A stretch of 64,000 nt of DNA from DATFDN01 sp963762525 (GCA_963762525.1 CAVXKT010000007.1:1-64000), one strand, 5' to 3'. Counted from the first letter of the stretch, positions 45,707 to 55,303 are shown. A program made the numbers and translations. Notes: generated by a model from the letters alone, not told the origin.

Positions 45707-48150
45707 CTACCGGAGCACCGCCCCGGTCGCCTTCGCCACCGCCGCCACCACCCTGGCCGAAGCGGCGTCGATCTCGGCCTCCGTCAGCGTGTGTTCGCGC
45801 GGCTGGAATGTGACCTCGATCGCCAGCGACTTCTTGCCTGACGGCAGCCTTTCGCCCGCATAGACGTCGAACAGCCCGACGCCGGCGATCAGCGCGCGAT
45901 CGGCCCCGCGAGCGGCGCGCAGCAGGGCGTCGGCGGCAACGCCCTCATCGACCAGGAAAGCGAAATCGCGCCGCACCGGCTGGAACGCCGGCAGATCAGG
46001 TGCGGCGCGGCGGCGGCGCTTGGGGTCGGGCACGGCATCGAGGAACAACTCGAACGCGCAGGTCCCCGCAAGATCGAGCGCGGACAACACCGCCGGATGC
46101 AGCTCGCCGAACGTGCCGAGCAGAATCTTCGCCCCTGCCGGACAATGCCGGACCGGCCCGGGTGGTAGAAGCCGGGCGCGTCGGCGGTAACGCTCAATGC
46201 ATCCATCGGCAGGCCCAGCGCCGCCAGTGCGGCATACAAGTCGGCCTTGGCGTCCATCGCATCGATGCCGCGCGCCGGCTTCGCCCAGTGGCGCAGTCCG
46301 CCGGCGCGCAGGCCGGCGGCGACCAGTTGTTGCGCATCGCCGAACGCCGGCCCGACCTCGAACAACCCAACATCGCGGCCAGCCGCGCGCAGCATTGCGC
46401 GCCGCTGCCAGCGCCAAGGTCGCGACCGGCGTCGGGCGCATCTGATCTAGGTCGGCGGCGATCGGGTTGGACAGCCGCAACGCCTCCGGCGCATTGCCGA
46501 ACAGCGCCGCCCGCCCGGCGTCCAGGAAGCTGAAGGTGACGCATTCGGCGAGCCCCTGCGCGGCAAGCACCCGTCGCGCCAGCGCCGCTCTTGTCTGGCC
46601 GGGGGTCAATACGGCGAGCGGCACCGGCGCGGCGCGCGGCAGCGACACCGGCGGGATCGCATCCAGTCCGCGCAGCCGCAGAATTCCTCGATCAGATCCG
46701 CCTCCGGCTCGATGACCGCGCATCCCTCCGCGGCGCGGCGCGCCACCTCCGGGGTAAGATCGGGAGATTGATCGAGCGCTACGCCGGGCGCAATGTCGTT
46801 GCGCCAGGACGGCACGGACACGGTCACCCGCTTCGCATCGCGTTCGCGCACCACGAAGCCGAGACGCTGCAACGCGTCCACCGCCTCATCTGGCGCCACA
46901 TCGAGGCCGCCAAGCCCGGCAAGCCGCTCGAAGCGCAAGTCGGCATCGCGCTGCCATGAGGGCGCGGCGCCGGCCGCGACCACCGGCCCGGGCTCGCCGC
47001 CGCAAAGGTCGAGAATCATCCGCGTCGCCGCCTCGACCGCATCCGGCATGATCGCCGGATCGGTTCCGCGCTCAAAACGCTGGCGGGCGTCGGAGACGAT
47101 CTGATGGCGTCGCCCGGTCAGCGCGACGCGAACCGGATCGAACAGTGCGCACTCGACAAACACCGTGCGCGTCGTCTCGTTGCAGCCGGTCGCCTCGCCG
47201 CCGATCACGCCGGCCATCGACTGCACGCCGGCGGCGTCGGCGATGACGCAATCCTCCGAACCGGGCGCATAATCCTTGCCGTCGAGCGCGCGGAAGCCTT
47301 CACCATCTCCGCGTCGGAGCACCAGCTCGGAACCCGCCACCTTGTCGGCGTCGAAGACGTGCAGCGGGCGGCCGAGATCGACGGTGAAGAAATTCGTCAC
47401 ATCAACCAGCGCGTTGATCGGACGCAGACCGATCGCGGTGAGGCGCTCGGCGAGCAAGGGGGAACTCGGGCCATTGCGCACGCCGCGAATGGTGCGGCCG
47501 AGAATCCACGGGCACGCCTCGGGCCAGTCGATCCGCCACCGCAGCCCGCCCTCGAATGCGGCGGCGACCGGTTCCGGCGCCCATGGCTTCAGTCGCCCGA
47601 TTCCAGCGGCGGCCAAATCGCGGGCGATACCGCGCACCGAGAAGCAGTCGCCGCGATTGGGCGTGATCGCGACATCGAACAGCGGATCGCTGAGCCCCGC
47701 CCAGTCGGCATAAGGCGCACCGATCGGCGCATCCGCGGGCAGATCCATGATGCCCGAATGGTCCTCACCCAGCCCCATCTCGCGTGCCGACACCAGCATC
47801 CCGGCACTGACGACTCCCCTGATCTCGCCCGCCCTAAGTGTTGCTCCAGTGCCGGGGATGAAGCTGCCGGGTGCGGCGAACACGCCGATCATGCCGGTGC
47901 GTGCGTTCGGCGCACCGCACACCACATCGACCGGATTGCCGCCGGCATCGACCGTGCAGACGCGCAGCCGATCGGCGTTCGGGTGCGGCCGCGCCTCGAT
48001 CACGCGGGCGATGCGAAACGGCGCCAGAGGGGCGCCGCGATCGGCGATCCCCTCCAGCTCCAGCCCGATGCGGGTAAGCGTGGCGCCGATCCGCTGGGGC
48101 GGAGCATCGGTGTCGAGATGCCCGCGCAGCCATGAGAGGGTGAATTTCAT
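45707..48150 (-). CDS. pheT: Phenylalanine-tRNA ligase beta subunit (three frameshifts)
   Basis: About 815 residues. It has the N-terminal tRNA-binding fold (MKFTLSWLRGHLDT, ARPHPNADRLRVCTVD), a B3/B4 editing region (PNRGDCFSVRGIARDLAAAGIG, INALVDVTNFFTVDLGRP), the B5 DNA-binding-like fold with LRLRGLDAIPPVSLPR, the core (NPIAADLDQMRPTPVATL) and a C-terminal anticodon-binding domain (FQPVRRDFAFLVDEGV). Frame slips near 46685, 46395 and 46145 must be repaired. Phe-tRNA synthesis is essential and no second pheT is seen, so these breaks are best explained as sequence errors. The ATG overlaps the pheS stop. Confidence 0.93.
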
Positions 48151-49211
48151 CGTCCGGCCGGCTCATGCAGCATCGGCGGGGCGAGCGGGTTGAAGCCGTA
48201 GTGGCGCAGCCAGCGAATGTCGGATTCGAAAAACGGCCGCAGGTCGGGAATGCCATGCTTCAGCATGGTGACCCGCTCGATCCCCATCCCGAAGGCGAAG
48301 CCCTGCCACTCGCGCGGATCGATCCCGACATTGGCCAGCACGCGCGGATGCACCATGCCGCTGCCAAGGATTTCGAGCCAATCGGAGCCCTTGCCGAGCT
48401 CGCCCGAGATGCGGTCCCAGCCGATGTCCACCTCCATGCTGGGCTCGGTGAACGGGAAGTAGCTGGCGCGGAAGCGCACCGGCAGATCGGCGATGCCGAA
48501 AAAGGCGCGCAGGAAGTCGACCAGACAGCCTTTGAGATGGCCCAGGGTTATGTCGCGATCGAGCGCCAGCCCCTCGCACTGGTGAAACATCGGCGAGTGC
48601 GTGGCGTCGTGATCGGCGCGATAGGTGCGACCCGGGACGATCACCCGAAACGGCAGCGCGCGGTCAAGCATCGCGCGCACCTGCACCGGCGAGGTGTGGG
48701 TGCGCAGCACCGGCGGCGCCCGGTTGCCTCGCGTGGGCAGATAGAACGTGTCCTGGTCCTCGCGCGCCGAATGATGCGCAGGCATGTTCAGCGCGCTAAA
48801 ATTGTGCCAATCGGATTCGATGTCGGGGCCCTCGGCGATCTCGAACCCGAGCGCACCGAAGATCGCCGCCATCTCCTCCATGGTGCGGCTGATCGGATGA
48901 ACGAGCCCGGCCGGGCCGGGTCGCGGCGGCAGCGTCGGATCGATGCGCTCGGAGGCGAGGCGCGCATCCAGCGCGGCGCGTTCAAGCTCGATTCGCCGAG
49001 CCTCGATCGCGGCGGTGAGCTCGTCGCGCAGACAGTTGAGCACCGCCCCGCGCGCGCGCCGCTCCTCGGGATCGGCCTTGCCGAGGTCACGCAGCAACGC
49101 GGTGAGCTTGCCGTTCCGGCCGAGCACCCCGACGCGCACCGCGTCCCATGCCCGTAGATCAGAGGCGGCGGCGAGTGCCGCGTCGGTTTCCGATCGAAGA
49201 TCGTCGATCAT
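48147..49211 (-). CDS. pheS: Phenylalanine-tRNA ligase alpha subunit
   Basis: An intact 354-residue catalytic subunit. It has an N-terminal coiled coil, then class II motif 2 (FRVIVPGRTYRADHDATHSPMFHQCEGLALD) and motif 3 (WLEILGSGMVHPRVLANVG, GFAFGMGIERVTMLKHGI). FPFTEPSMEVDI contributes to the Phe pocket. It is 27 nt downstream of rplT, in the conserved rpmI-rplT-pheS-pheT order. Confidence 0.97.
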   Translation of the reverse strand: MIDDLRSETDAALAAASDLRAWDAVRVGVLGRNGKLTALLRDLGKADPEERRARGAVLNCLRDELTAAIEARRIELERAALDARLASERIDPTLPPRPGPAGLVHPISRTMEEMAAIFGALGFEIAEGPDIESDWHNFSALNMPAHHSAREDQDTFYLPTRGNRAPPVLRTHTSPVQVRAMLDRALPFRVIVPGRTYRADHDATHSPMFHQCEGLALDRDITLGHLKGCLVDFLRAFFGIADLPVRFRASYFPFTEPSMEVDIGWDRISGELGKGSDWLEILGSGMVHPRVLANVGIDPREWQGFAFGMGIERVTMLKHGIPDLRPFFESDIRWLRHYGFNPLAPPMLHEPAGR

Positions 49212-49238
49212 CGGCGGCGCGCTGGCGATCGCACACCA

Positions 49239-49595
49239 CTATCCCAGCGCCGCCCGAGCCTTGTGCACGATTTCGGCGAAGGTCGCCAAATCGTCATAGG
49301 CGATCGCCGCCAGCACCTTGCGGTCAATCTCGATGCCCGCCTTGTTCAGCCCGTCGATGAAGCGGCTGTAGGTCATGCCGTGCTCGCGCACGGCGGCGTT
49401 GATGCGCTGAATCCACAGGCCGCGGAAGTCGCGCTTCTTGTTGCGCCGGTCGCGATAGGCGTATTGCAGCGACTTCTCCAGCCGCTCGATCGCGATCCGG
49501 TAGCTGGTCGAGGACCGGCCGACGAAGCCCTTCGATTGGGCGAGCACCTTCTTGTGGCGGGCGTGCGTGGTGACGCCGCGTTTGACGCGAGCCAT
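49239..49595 (-). CDS. rplT: 50S ribosomal protein L20
   Basis: An intact 118-residue L20 with the basic N-terminal arm (MARVKRGVTTHARHKKVL), RRNKKRDFRGLWIQRINAA, and the C-terminal globular part (FIDGLNKAGIEIDRKVLAAIAYDD). It follows rpmI after 7 nt. It binds 23S rRNA early in assembly and represses its own operon in relatives. Confidence 0.98.
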   Translation of the reverse strand: MARVKRGVTTHARHKKVLAQSKGFVGRSSTSYRIAIERLEKSLQYAYRDRRNKKRDFRGLWIQRINAAVREHGMTYSRFIDGLNKAGIEIDRKVLAAIAYDDLATFAEIVHKARAALG

Positions 49596-49602
49596 TGTGT
49601 CC

Positions 49603-49806
49603 TCAATCCAGCCCGTAGGGCGCCCATTGCTTGATCGTGCGCGCGTCCATCGGCGACAGCGTCTGCATCCGCCGATTCGAACGCTTGGCCTTCTGCGTGC
49701 GCGCCGAGAGATTGTGGCGCTTGCCGCCCGGCCCGGCCCGGACCTTGCCGGTGGCGGTCAGCTTGAATCGCTTCTTGACCGAAGACTTGGTCTTCATCTT
49801 GGGCAT
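49603..49806 (-). CDS. rpmI: 50S ribosomal protein L35
   Basis: An intact 67-residue basic protein beginning MPKMKTKSSVKKRFK and including KRHNLSARTQKAKR. The ATG at 49806 has a strong Shine-Dalgarno sequence (AAGGAGAAG). The 83-bp region to the upstream Nudix gene should contain the operon promoter. infC, often the first gene of this operon, is not here. Confidence 0.97.
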   Translation of the reverse strand: MPKMKTKSSVKKRFKLTATGKVRAGPGGKRHNLSARTQKAKRSNRRMQTLSPMDARTIKQWAPYGLD

Positions 49807-49889
49807 TTTCTTCTCCTTCTTGTCGGCGGCCCGAAACGGGCGGTCGCGGCCGGGCAATGCCCCCAAGGCCCGGGCGCGCGGATGCGGGC

Positions 49890-50348
49890 CTATACCGGCC
49901 CGATATCGCCGGCGCAACCCGCGAGCGTTCTCCGTGCAATCGCGATCACGCGGTGCGCCTCGGTCCAGAGATCGAACCCGGCCAGCGCCTCGAGCGGCGC
50001 CCATACCGCCTCGGTCACGTCCGTTCCGGCCACCGGCTCGCCGGCGCGCCAGCGCGCGGCGAAGTCGATGATGGTGTAATGATACTGCACGCGCCCGGCG
50101 GGATCGGTGCGGATGTTGTCCACCTGCGCGGCCAGCGTCAGCTCGCCGACCGTCACCCCCGTTTCCTCCAGCAACTCGCGCCGCGCCGCTTCGCGTGCGG
50201 TCTCGCCGAGCTCCTGCGCGCCTCCCGGCAGCGTCCAGCTGCCAATGTTCGGCGGCTTGCCGCGCCGGACCAGCAGCACATGCCCGTCCTTCAGCACGAC
50301 AACTCCGATGCCGACGATCGGCCGCGCCGGGTATTCGCGGTCGCTCAT
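49890..50348 (-). CDS. Nudix hydrolase
   Basis: An intact 152-residue protein with a complete Nudix box (GGAQELGETAREAARRELLEETGV) at about 42-65 and an N-terminal VVLKDGHVLLVRRGKPP strand. The ADP-ribose/8-oxo-dGTP-type pyrophosphohydrolases share this layout; the substrate cannot be read from sequence. The ATG overlaps the stop of the decarboxylase beta-type subunit, so it is co-transcribed with the two TPP-enzyme genes. Confidence 0.92.
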   Translation of the reverse strand: MSDREYPARPIVGIGVVVLKDGHVLLVRRGKPPNIGSWTLPGGAQELGETAREAARRELLEETGVTVGELTLAAQVDNIRTDPAGRVQYHYTIIDFAARWRAGEPVAGTDVTEAVWAPLEALAGFDLWTEAHRVIAIARRTLAGCAGDIGPV

Positions 50349-50956
50349 GCCCCCGCGGCGTTCAGGGCGGCGCGGAAGCGGTCGCGGGCGATATGCGGAA
50401 AGAGATTGCGCGGGCCGCGCAGCGGCGGCCCCTCCGTGACACGCAGCAGGATGAAGGCGAGGCCGTCCGCATTCAGCAGTCGTCGACCTTCCGCCAGATC
50501 GTGTTCGGTGTTGACGGCATGGACCACCGGAAAGCCCGCGCCGGCGGCAATTTTGTCGAGCTCGACGCCGAGGCCGGTATGGCTCTCCTGGTTGCCGGTC
50601 TCGCCGTAGTGGCCGTTATCGACGCAGATGAGACGCAGATTGGGCGGGTTCAGCAGCGCTATGGTGGCCAGCGCACCGAGGTTCATCAGCAATTCGCCGT
50701 CGCCCATTACCGCCAGGATGCGCCGGCGCGGCTGCGCCAGAGCAAGGCCCAGACCGATCATCGGCGCGGCGCCCATAGCTCCGGCGAGCGGGAACAGGTT
50801 CGGCGCATCGTTGGTCATCGCGGACAGCTCCTGCCCCGTGCCGGCGAGCCCCGCCACGATCAGGAATTCATCCGGGCGCTCGAGAAGCGCCGGGACGGCT
50901 TGGCGGCGATCGAGTACCGGGTCTTGCGCCGCCGTCTGCATCCGGTTGAGCTTCAT
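50345..50956 (-). CDS. TPP-dependent decarboxylase, C-terminal subunit (ComE/phosphonopyruvate decarboxylase-like)
   Basis: An intact 203-residue TPP-binding half of a split 2-oxo-acid decarboxylase. The TPP/Mg motif is VMGDGELLMNLGALATIALLN followed by LICVDNGHYGETGNQ, and FPLAGAMGAAPMIGLGLAL precedes it. It works with the next upstream gene, which supplies the pyrimidine-binding domain. Split enzymes of this length are sulfopyruvate decarboxylase (ComDE), giving sulfoacetaldehyde, and some phosphonopyruvate decarboxylases. The start at 50956 is preferred; the next Met is five residues in. Confidence 0.8.
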   Translation of the reverse strand: MKLNRMQTAAQDPVLDRRQAVPALLERPDEFLIVAGLAGTGQELSAMTNDAPNLFPLAGAMGAAPMIGLGLALAQPRRRILAVMGDGELLMNLGALATIALLNPPNLRLICVDNGHYGETGNQESHTGLGVELDKIAAGAGFPVVHAVNTEHDLAEGRRLLNADGLAFILLRVTEGPPLRGPRNLFPHIARDRFRAALNAAGA

Positions 50957-50966
50957 CGCCGGTTCC

Positions 50967-51488
50967 TCAGAACTTCTTCGCGCCGATCAGACGCTGCGTC
51001 AGCAGCACCGCGACCGCTTGGCCCGAGTGAAAGACCATGGTCAGGGCGGCGCTCACCGTCGGGATTACATCTTCGGCGCGTTCGGCGCGCAAACACGCGA
51101 CGCCCATCACCTCCAGCACCGGGACAACGGCCCGGCCCATCGGGAACTGCCACGGATTTCCCTCGCCGAAATCGCCCCGCATGCTCACCAGGGTGAGGAA
51201 CGGGAAGCGGGCACCGTTGATCAGCGACAGCATGTTGATGCAATTGCCGACGCCGGAGGATTGCATCAGCAGCACGCCGCGCGCACCGCCCAGATCGGCC
51301 CCGGCGAGCAGCGCCACGCCCTCCTCCTCGGTGGTCAGCGGCACCGAATAGGCATCCGGGTCGGCGAGCGCGCGGTCGATGAGCACGCGATGCCCGGCAT
51401 CGGGCACATAGGCGAATTGCGTGATCTCGTTGTGCCGCAGCAGGTCGTAGAGGTCATGCGCCCAAGCGGGCTCGCTCGCGTCCATCAT
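50967..51488 (-). CDS. TPP-dependent decarboxylase, N-terminal subunit (ComD/phosphonopyruvate decarboxylase-like)
   Basis: An intact 173-residue pyrimidine-binding (PYR) half. The conserved Glu that activates TPP is in LTTEEEGVALLAGADLGG. LLMQSSGVGNCINMLSLI and TLVSMRGDFGEGNPWQ are shared with sulfopyruvate and phosphonopyruvate decarboxylases. It ends 10 nt before the C-terminal subunit. A SuyAB/ComC-like set is encoded 46 kb away on the same strand, which favours sulfopyruvate over phosphonopyruvate, but no phosphonate genes or sulfoacetaldehyde acetyltransferase are seen to settle it. Confidence 0.8.
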   Translation of the reverse strand: MMDASEPAWAHDLYDLLRHNEITQFAYVPDAGHRVLIDRALADPDAYSVPLTTEEEGVALLAGADLGGARGVLLMQSSGVGNCINMLSLINGARFPFLTLVSMRGDFGEGNPWQFPMGRAVVPVLEVMGVACLRAERAEDVIPTVSAALTMVFHSGQAVAVLLTQRLIGAKKF

Positions 51489-51551
51489 GCTCTCCCCGAT
51501 CGAGCGTCAGCATGGGACGGGGAGGGAGGGGATGCAAATCCGTCCGGCGGG

Positions 51552-51968
51552 TCACTCCACGTAGATCGTGATCGGCCGCGACATCACCGGCGGGTCGAAC
51601 AGGCGGTGATTCGCATCGGCCAGGACGAGCTGCAACGTGTGCTTGCCGGGCGGCAGCTCGATGCGCGCTTCGGTCTGACCGCCGCCGAAATGCAGATGGT
51701 TCTTGTCGGTCGGTATCGGCTCGTTCGGGTCCAGCGGCTCGGTGACGTCGATCAGCAGATGGTGGTGCCCGCTGTTCGGATTGGCGTCTCCGGCGTGCGT
51801 GACGCCCATGTTGCGCAGCCCGAAACGGCACCAGAAGGCGCCGCGCACCCTGGTGCCGTTCTGCGGCCAGATGATGTAAATATAGGCATCTTTGGGGGCC
51901 GGCGTGCGGGCTGCCGCACCGGTCGTCGCCAAGACCGCTCCTGCCATCAGCAAACGTCGCGTCAACAT
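51552..51968 (-). CDS. Exported DUF4399 domain protein
   Basis: An intact 138-residue protein with a signal peptide (MLTRRLLMAGAVLATTGAAA). The family core is IIWPQNGTRVRGAFWCRFGLRNMGVTHAG, followed by NSGHHHLLIDV, HLHFGGGQTEARIELPPGKHTLQLVLADANH. The His-rich strands suggest a metal site. The function is unknown. It starts 9 nt after the cyclase-SUMF1 gene ends, so the two are probably one operon. Confidence 0.85.
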   Translation of the reverse strand: MLTRRLLMAGAVLATTGAAARTPAPKDAYIYIIWPQNGTRVRGAFWCRFGLRNMGVTHAGDANPNSGHHHLLIDVTEPLDPNEPIPTDKNHLHFGGGQTEARIELPPGKHTLQLVLADANHRLFDPPVMSRPITIYVE

Positions 51969-51977
51969 CGCGCCCTC

Positions 51978-53552
51978 CTATTCCGAGCGTGCGACCCGGA
52001 AGCCATTGCCGGGATAGCGAACGTCGGTTTCGTAATGCTCACGATCGGAGACCCGCAGAACGTTGGGCGCGCTCATCCAGGACCCGCCGCGCAGAACGTG
52101 ATCGCCGCGCTCATCTTCGCATCCCCGGGCGGCGCCGGTCTTCGGCGCGCCGAGATAGCTCGGATACCAGCAATCCGCGACCCACTCGGAGACACCGCCG
52201 CCCATATCGAACAGGCCGAACAGGTTGGGTGCGAAGCTGCCCACCTTAAGCGGCCGGTTCGGATCGTGCGGCGATCCGCATGCGTTGCAGTTGGCGTGGC
52301 CGGTGCCGATCGTGTTGCCCCACCAATAGCGGCTCGTGGTGCCGCCGCGCGCCGCGTATTCCCACTCGGCCTCGCTCGGCAGGCGGTATTGCCGCCCGCT
52401 TACGCGCGAGAGCCAGGTGATGTAGGTCATGGCGTCGAGCCAGCTCGCATTCGTCACCGGCTGACCGGCGTCTCCCTGGATGTCGCGGCAAGCCCCCGCG
52501 GCGACGCAGCTGCGCCACTCGGCAACCGTAACAGGATACTTGCCAATCCAGAATGCGTGGACCAGCACCATATGGACCGGCTCCTCGGAGGGATCATCCC
52601 GGCTTCCCATCCGAAACTGCCCGCCCGGAATCAAGATCATCTCCGGCTCCGAGATCGTTGATGCGGGCGGCGTCGGCTTCGTCGGGCCGGGTACGGGCGG
52701 CACAACGGCGACGGCGACACTCTCCGGCTTGGGTGGGCTCGGTGCCGATCCCGCTGGCGCGCCGGGGGAAGGTTGGGAATCGGGGGGAAGCGCGGCGGGG
52801 GCCGCTGGCGGGGCGGCGACCGACTTCGATGGCGTCGTAACCGGCGGGCTAAGGGGTGCGGTTCTGAGGGCAAGTTCGGAAACCGGAGGCTTTTGGCGGG
52901 CCTGCGTCACCCCGGTCTCGATCCGAGGCCAAAAAAACCACGCAGTACCGGCACCGGTGGCGATAAGCATCGCGAGTAGCGTCAACGCAGGAACTCGCCA
53001 TAGCGCCACCCCTCGGCCGGCCGCACGATCGGGTAGCACGCGATAAATTGTGACCGGATCGGTGATGTTCTTCACCCTGCGGTCGCCGAGGCGCTGATAG
53101 GAGCAGACCAGCTTATTTTTGATCTGCTCGAAGATGGCGCCTGAAATAAAGATGGTTCCCGGGGCGGCGAGCTGCTCGAGTTGGGCCGCGATGTTTACTC
53201 CCTCTCCGTAGATATCATCATCTTCGATGATAATATCACCAAGGTTAACCCCCATGCGATACTGGATCCATTGCGACCTGGGCAGGTCGAGGTTGCGCGC
53301 GACCATGGATTGCTGAACCACGATCGCGCATCGGACCGCCTCCACAGGCAATTCGAAGGAGGCGAGAAACCCATCCCCGCGGGTCTTGACGATGCGGCCT
53401 CGATGTTCGGTGACAACGGGCAAGACAAGCTCGCGCACCAACGCCCGCACGCGCGCGTGAGTGCCGCGTTCATCGGCGTGCATCAGCCGCGTGTAGCCAA
53501 CGATATCGGCGGCCAGCACCACGGTCAGTCGGCGAGGTCCGATGCTTTCCAT
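51978..53552 (-). CDS. Class III nucleotide cyclase-like domain fused to a periplasmic SUMF1/FGE-like domain
   Basis: 524 residues. Residues 5-170 are a class III cyclase fold. Metal Asp residues are D16 (AADIVGYT) and D60 (RGDGF), base-selecting K56 and D113 are present, and N120 of VNIAA is kept. The transition-state Arg, however, is Gln124 (VNIAAQLE instead of VNIAARLE). A single transmembrane segment lies at about 186-207 (RVPALTLLAMLIATGAGTAWFF). A Pro/Ala-rich linker runs from 215 to 305. From 308 to the end is a SUMF1-type domain (MILIPGGQFRMGS, VTNASWLDAMTYITWLS, RLPSEAEWEYAARGG, VLRGGSWMS, GFRVARSE). The predicted topology is cyclase inside and SUMF1 outside. Loss of the Arg suggests weak or no cyclase activity. 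Confidence 0.88.
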   Translation of the reverse strand: MESIGPRRLTVVLAADIVGYTRLMHADERGTHARVRALVRELVLPVVTEHRGRIVKTRGDGFLASFELPVEAVRCAIVVQQSMVARNLDLPRSQWIQYRMGVNLGDIIIEDDDIYGEGVNIAAQLEQLAAPGTIFISGAIFEQIKNKLVCSYQRLGDRRVKNITDPVTIYRVLPDRAAGRGVALWRVPALTLLAMLIATGAGTAWFFWPRIETGVTQARQKPPVSELALRTAPLSPPVTTPSKSVAAPPAAPAALPPDSQPSPGAPAGSAPSPPKPESVAVAVVPPVPGPTKPTPPASTISEPEMILIPGGQFRMGSRDDPSEEPVHMVLVHAFWIGKYPVTVAEWRSCVAAGACRDIQGDAGQPVTNASWLDAMTYITWLSRVSGRQYRLPSEAEWEYAARGGTTSRYWWGNTIGTGHANCNACGSPHDPNRPLKVGSFAPNLFGLFDMGGGVSEWVADCWYPSYLGAPKTGAARGCEDERGDHVLRGGSWMSAPNVLRVSDREHYETDVRYPGNGFRVARSE

Positions 53553-53752
53553 CTTCCTTACCGGTGAGCTCCGGAGACGGACACGTGCGGCAGTTTAATC
53601 TGATAGCGGAGCATTGCCCATCACAAGCGCATGTTCGTCGGCCGGCATGCGGCGTGGGGGGAGCCGGAACCGCATTCCCTTCGGAGATCCCCGTTCGGGC
53701 GGCCCGGGAGCGGTGGCCGGCAGGACGCTGTCATGCTAGGGAGCGGATGATG

Positions 53753-53824
<72 letters not shown>

Positions 53825-53832
53825 CCGCTCGG

Positions 53833-54876
53833 CTACTGCGGAGCAGCGCCCGTCGCCTGGTGCAGATACGCGAGGTCCACGTAGCGCATCGGGTCGGTCA
53901 GCTCACGCTGCGGGCTACCGTATTTGCTGCGCAGCGCCAGCACGGTTCTGATTCCCGCGACGTCGGGCGCGACGTTGCGGTAGAATCCGCCGGTCGGGGC
54001 CAGCATGATATCGCAGGTCGCGCGGGCGAGCGGGAAAGTCATGCTGGCAATGTGCGCGACCAGGATCGCCTCGGCGACCGGTCTGTTGGCGGGATCGTAC
54101 AGCCACTCGATCGCCTGCTTGTAGGCGCGGATGAAACCGACCACCTCCCGCGCATGCGCCGCCGCCCAGGGGCGGCGGACGGCGGCGACGATGCCTTGAT
54201 AGGGGCCGATTACGTCGCGCACGCGCTCCAGCACATGCATCCCCTTCTGATCGCTGAGCAGATCGAAGGGTGTCATCTGCATGGTGGCCGCGTGCTGGCG
54301 GTCCCTGACCATGTCCAGAAAGCGGTCGAACACGCCACCGGCGCGCACCAAACGCACCTGATCCTCGGCCACGCCGGCGCGGCTCAGCAGATCGAAGAGC
54401 ACGAAGGCGAAGCCGGTAGTCACGGCATCGACCGTGACGGTTTTGCCGCGCAGGTCGGCAACCTTCCTCACGTCGTCCTGAGCGACCAGCGACAGGAAGG
54501 CGTCATCGGAGCCAAGCACCGCGACCAGTTGGGGATCGGGGCCGATCGGAGCCTCGCCCTGCCCCTCGTCATAGGCGACCACGTTGTCAATCGCCGTCAT
54601 CGCCAGGTCGTAGTTGCCGGCGAGCAGATTGGTCATCTGATAGATCGAATTGGGCGTGAAGCTGAGGCGCACGTCCAAACCCTCGCGGGCGAAATAGCCC
54701 TGCCGCTCGGCGGCCCAGATCGGCAGGTTGAAGCCGCCGGCGAAGGCGATAACCCGCAGTTCGGTCAGCGGATGCGGGTTCGGCGTCGGCGGCGGATTCT
54801 GTGCCCGCGTGCCGACAGAGAAAGTGAGAAGAATGATCGTTGCCATGATCCGTATCATGGCACCGCGTCCGATCAT
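53833..54876 (-). CDS. Orphan NMT1/THI5-type ABC substrate-binding protein
   Basis: An intact binding protein of about 347 residues. The signal peptide is MIRIMATIILLTFSVGTRA (an in-frame ATG at 54859 would start exactly there, but 54876 has a better Shine-Dalgarno sequence). Family motifs include GGFNLPIWAAERQGYFAREGLDVRL, LLAGNYDLAMTAIDNVVAYDEG and DLRGKTVTVDAVTTGFAFVL. Members bind aromatic or sulfonate/taurine/thiamine-precursor ligands for an importer. No permease or ATPase is adjacent, so the transporter partners are elsewhere or it acts alone. Confidence 0.82.
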   Translation of the reverse strand: MIGRGAMIRIMATIILLTFSVGTRAQNPPPTPNPHPLTELRVIAFAGGFNLPIWAAERQGYFAREGLDVRLSFTPNSIYQMTNLLAGNYDLAMTAIDNVVAYDEGQGEAPIGPDPQLVAVLGSDDAFLSLVAQDDVRKVADLRGKTVTVDAVTTGFAFVLFDLLSRAGVAEDQVRLVRAGGVFDRFLDMVRDRQHAATMQMTPFDLLSDQKGMHVLERVRDVIGPYQGIVAAVRRPWAAAHAREVVGFIRAYKQAIEWLYDPANRPVAEAILVAHIASMTFPLARATCDIMLAPTGGFYRNVAPDVAGIRTVLALRSKYGSPQRELTDPMRYVDLAYLHQATGAAPQ

Positions 54877-55030
54877 GAATCCCCCCGCGTGGCCCCATGG
54901 AGCTTTGCGTCCAGCATATCGGTACTGCGATGAGGCCGGAAGGCCGTCAGGTCGCCTGCTTGCCCCGGGGCGGGTCGCGCATATTCCTCTAGCCGGATAA
55001 GCTGACCGCTCCTCGCAACGGACATATCCC

Positions 55031-55303
55031 ATGTATCGCCTCTTCCTGGTCTTCGCCCTGGTTGCGGTCGCCGCCTCCCCCGCCTTGGCGGTCGGGCGCG
55101 GTGGCGAGCCGGCGATCGCCAATGACACCACGACTTCGATGGGCGAACCGACGGGCTCCCCATCCTATGCGGCGCCGCGATCGGCGGGCGTGCCCGGAAC
55201 GCCGGCAAACCAGCGCGCGCTCTCACTGGGACAAGATCCCGCCCTGGTCGCGCGCTGCGGCACGTTCCGCCCGCAACCGGGGTGTCACGCGCCGCCGCCC
55301 TGA
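55031..55303 (+). CDS. Small secreted protein of unknown function
   Basis: A 90-residue protein with a clear signal peptide (MYRLFLVFALVAVAASPALA, cleavage after ALA). The mature part is Pro/Thr/Ser/Gly-rich and disordered-looking. Two cysteines lie near the C-terminus (VARCGTFRPQPGCHAPPP), possibly one disulfide. It sits between a binding-protein gene and the soluble pyrophosphatase. I recognise no family. It looks real because of the signal peptide, its own start and the lack of overlap. Confidence 0.55.
   Translation: MYRLFLVFALVAVAASPALAVGRGGEPAIANDTTTSMGEPTGSPSYAAPRSAGVPGTPANQRALSLGQDPALVARCGTFRPQPGCHAPPP

Noticed and set aside
50345..51488. Acetolactate synthase large subunit split in two
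   Set aside because: The two proteins are too short, lack the central FAD/NAD-type domain of acetolactate synthase, and match the ComD/ComE (phosphonopyruvate decarboxylase) layout.
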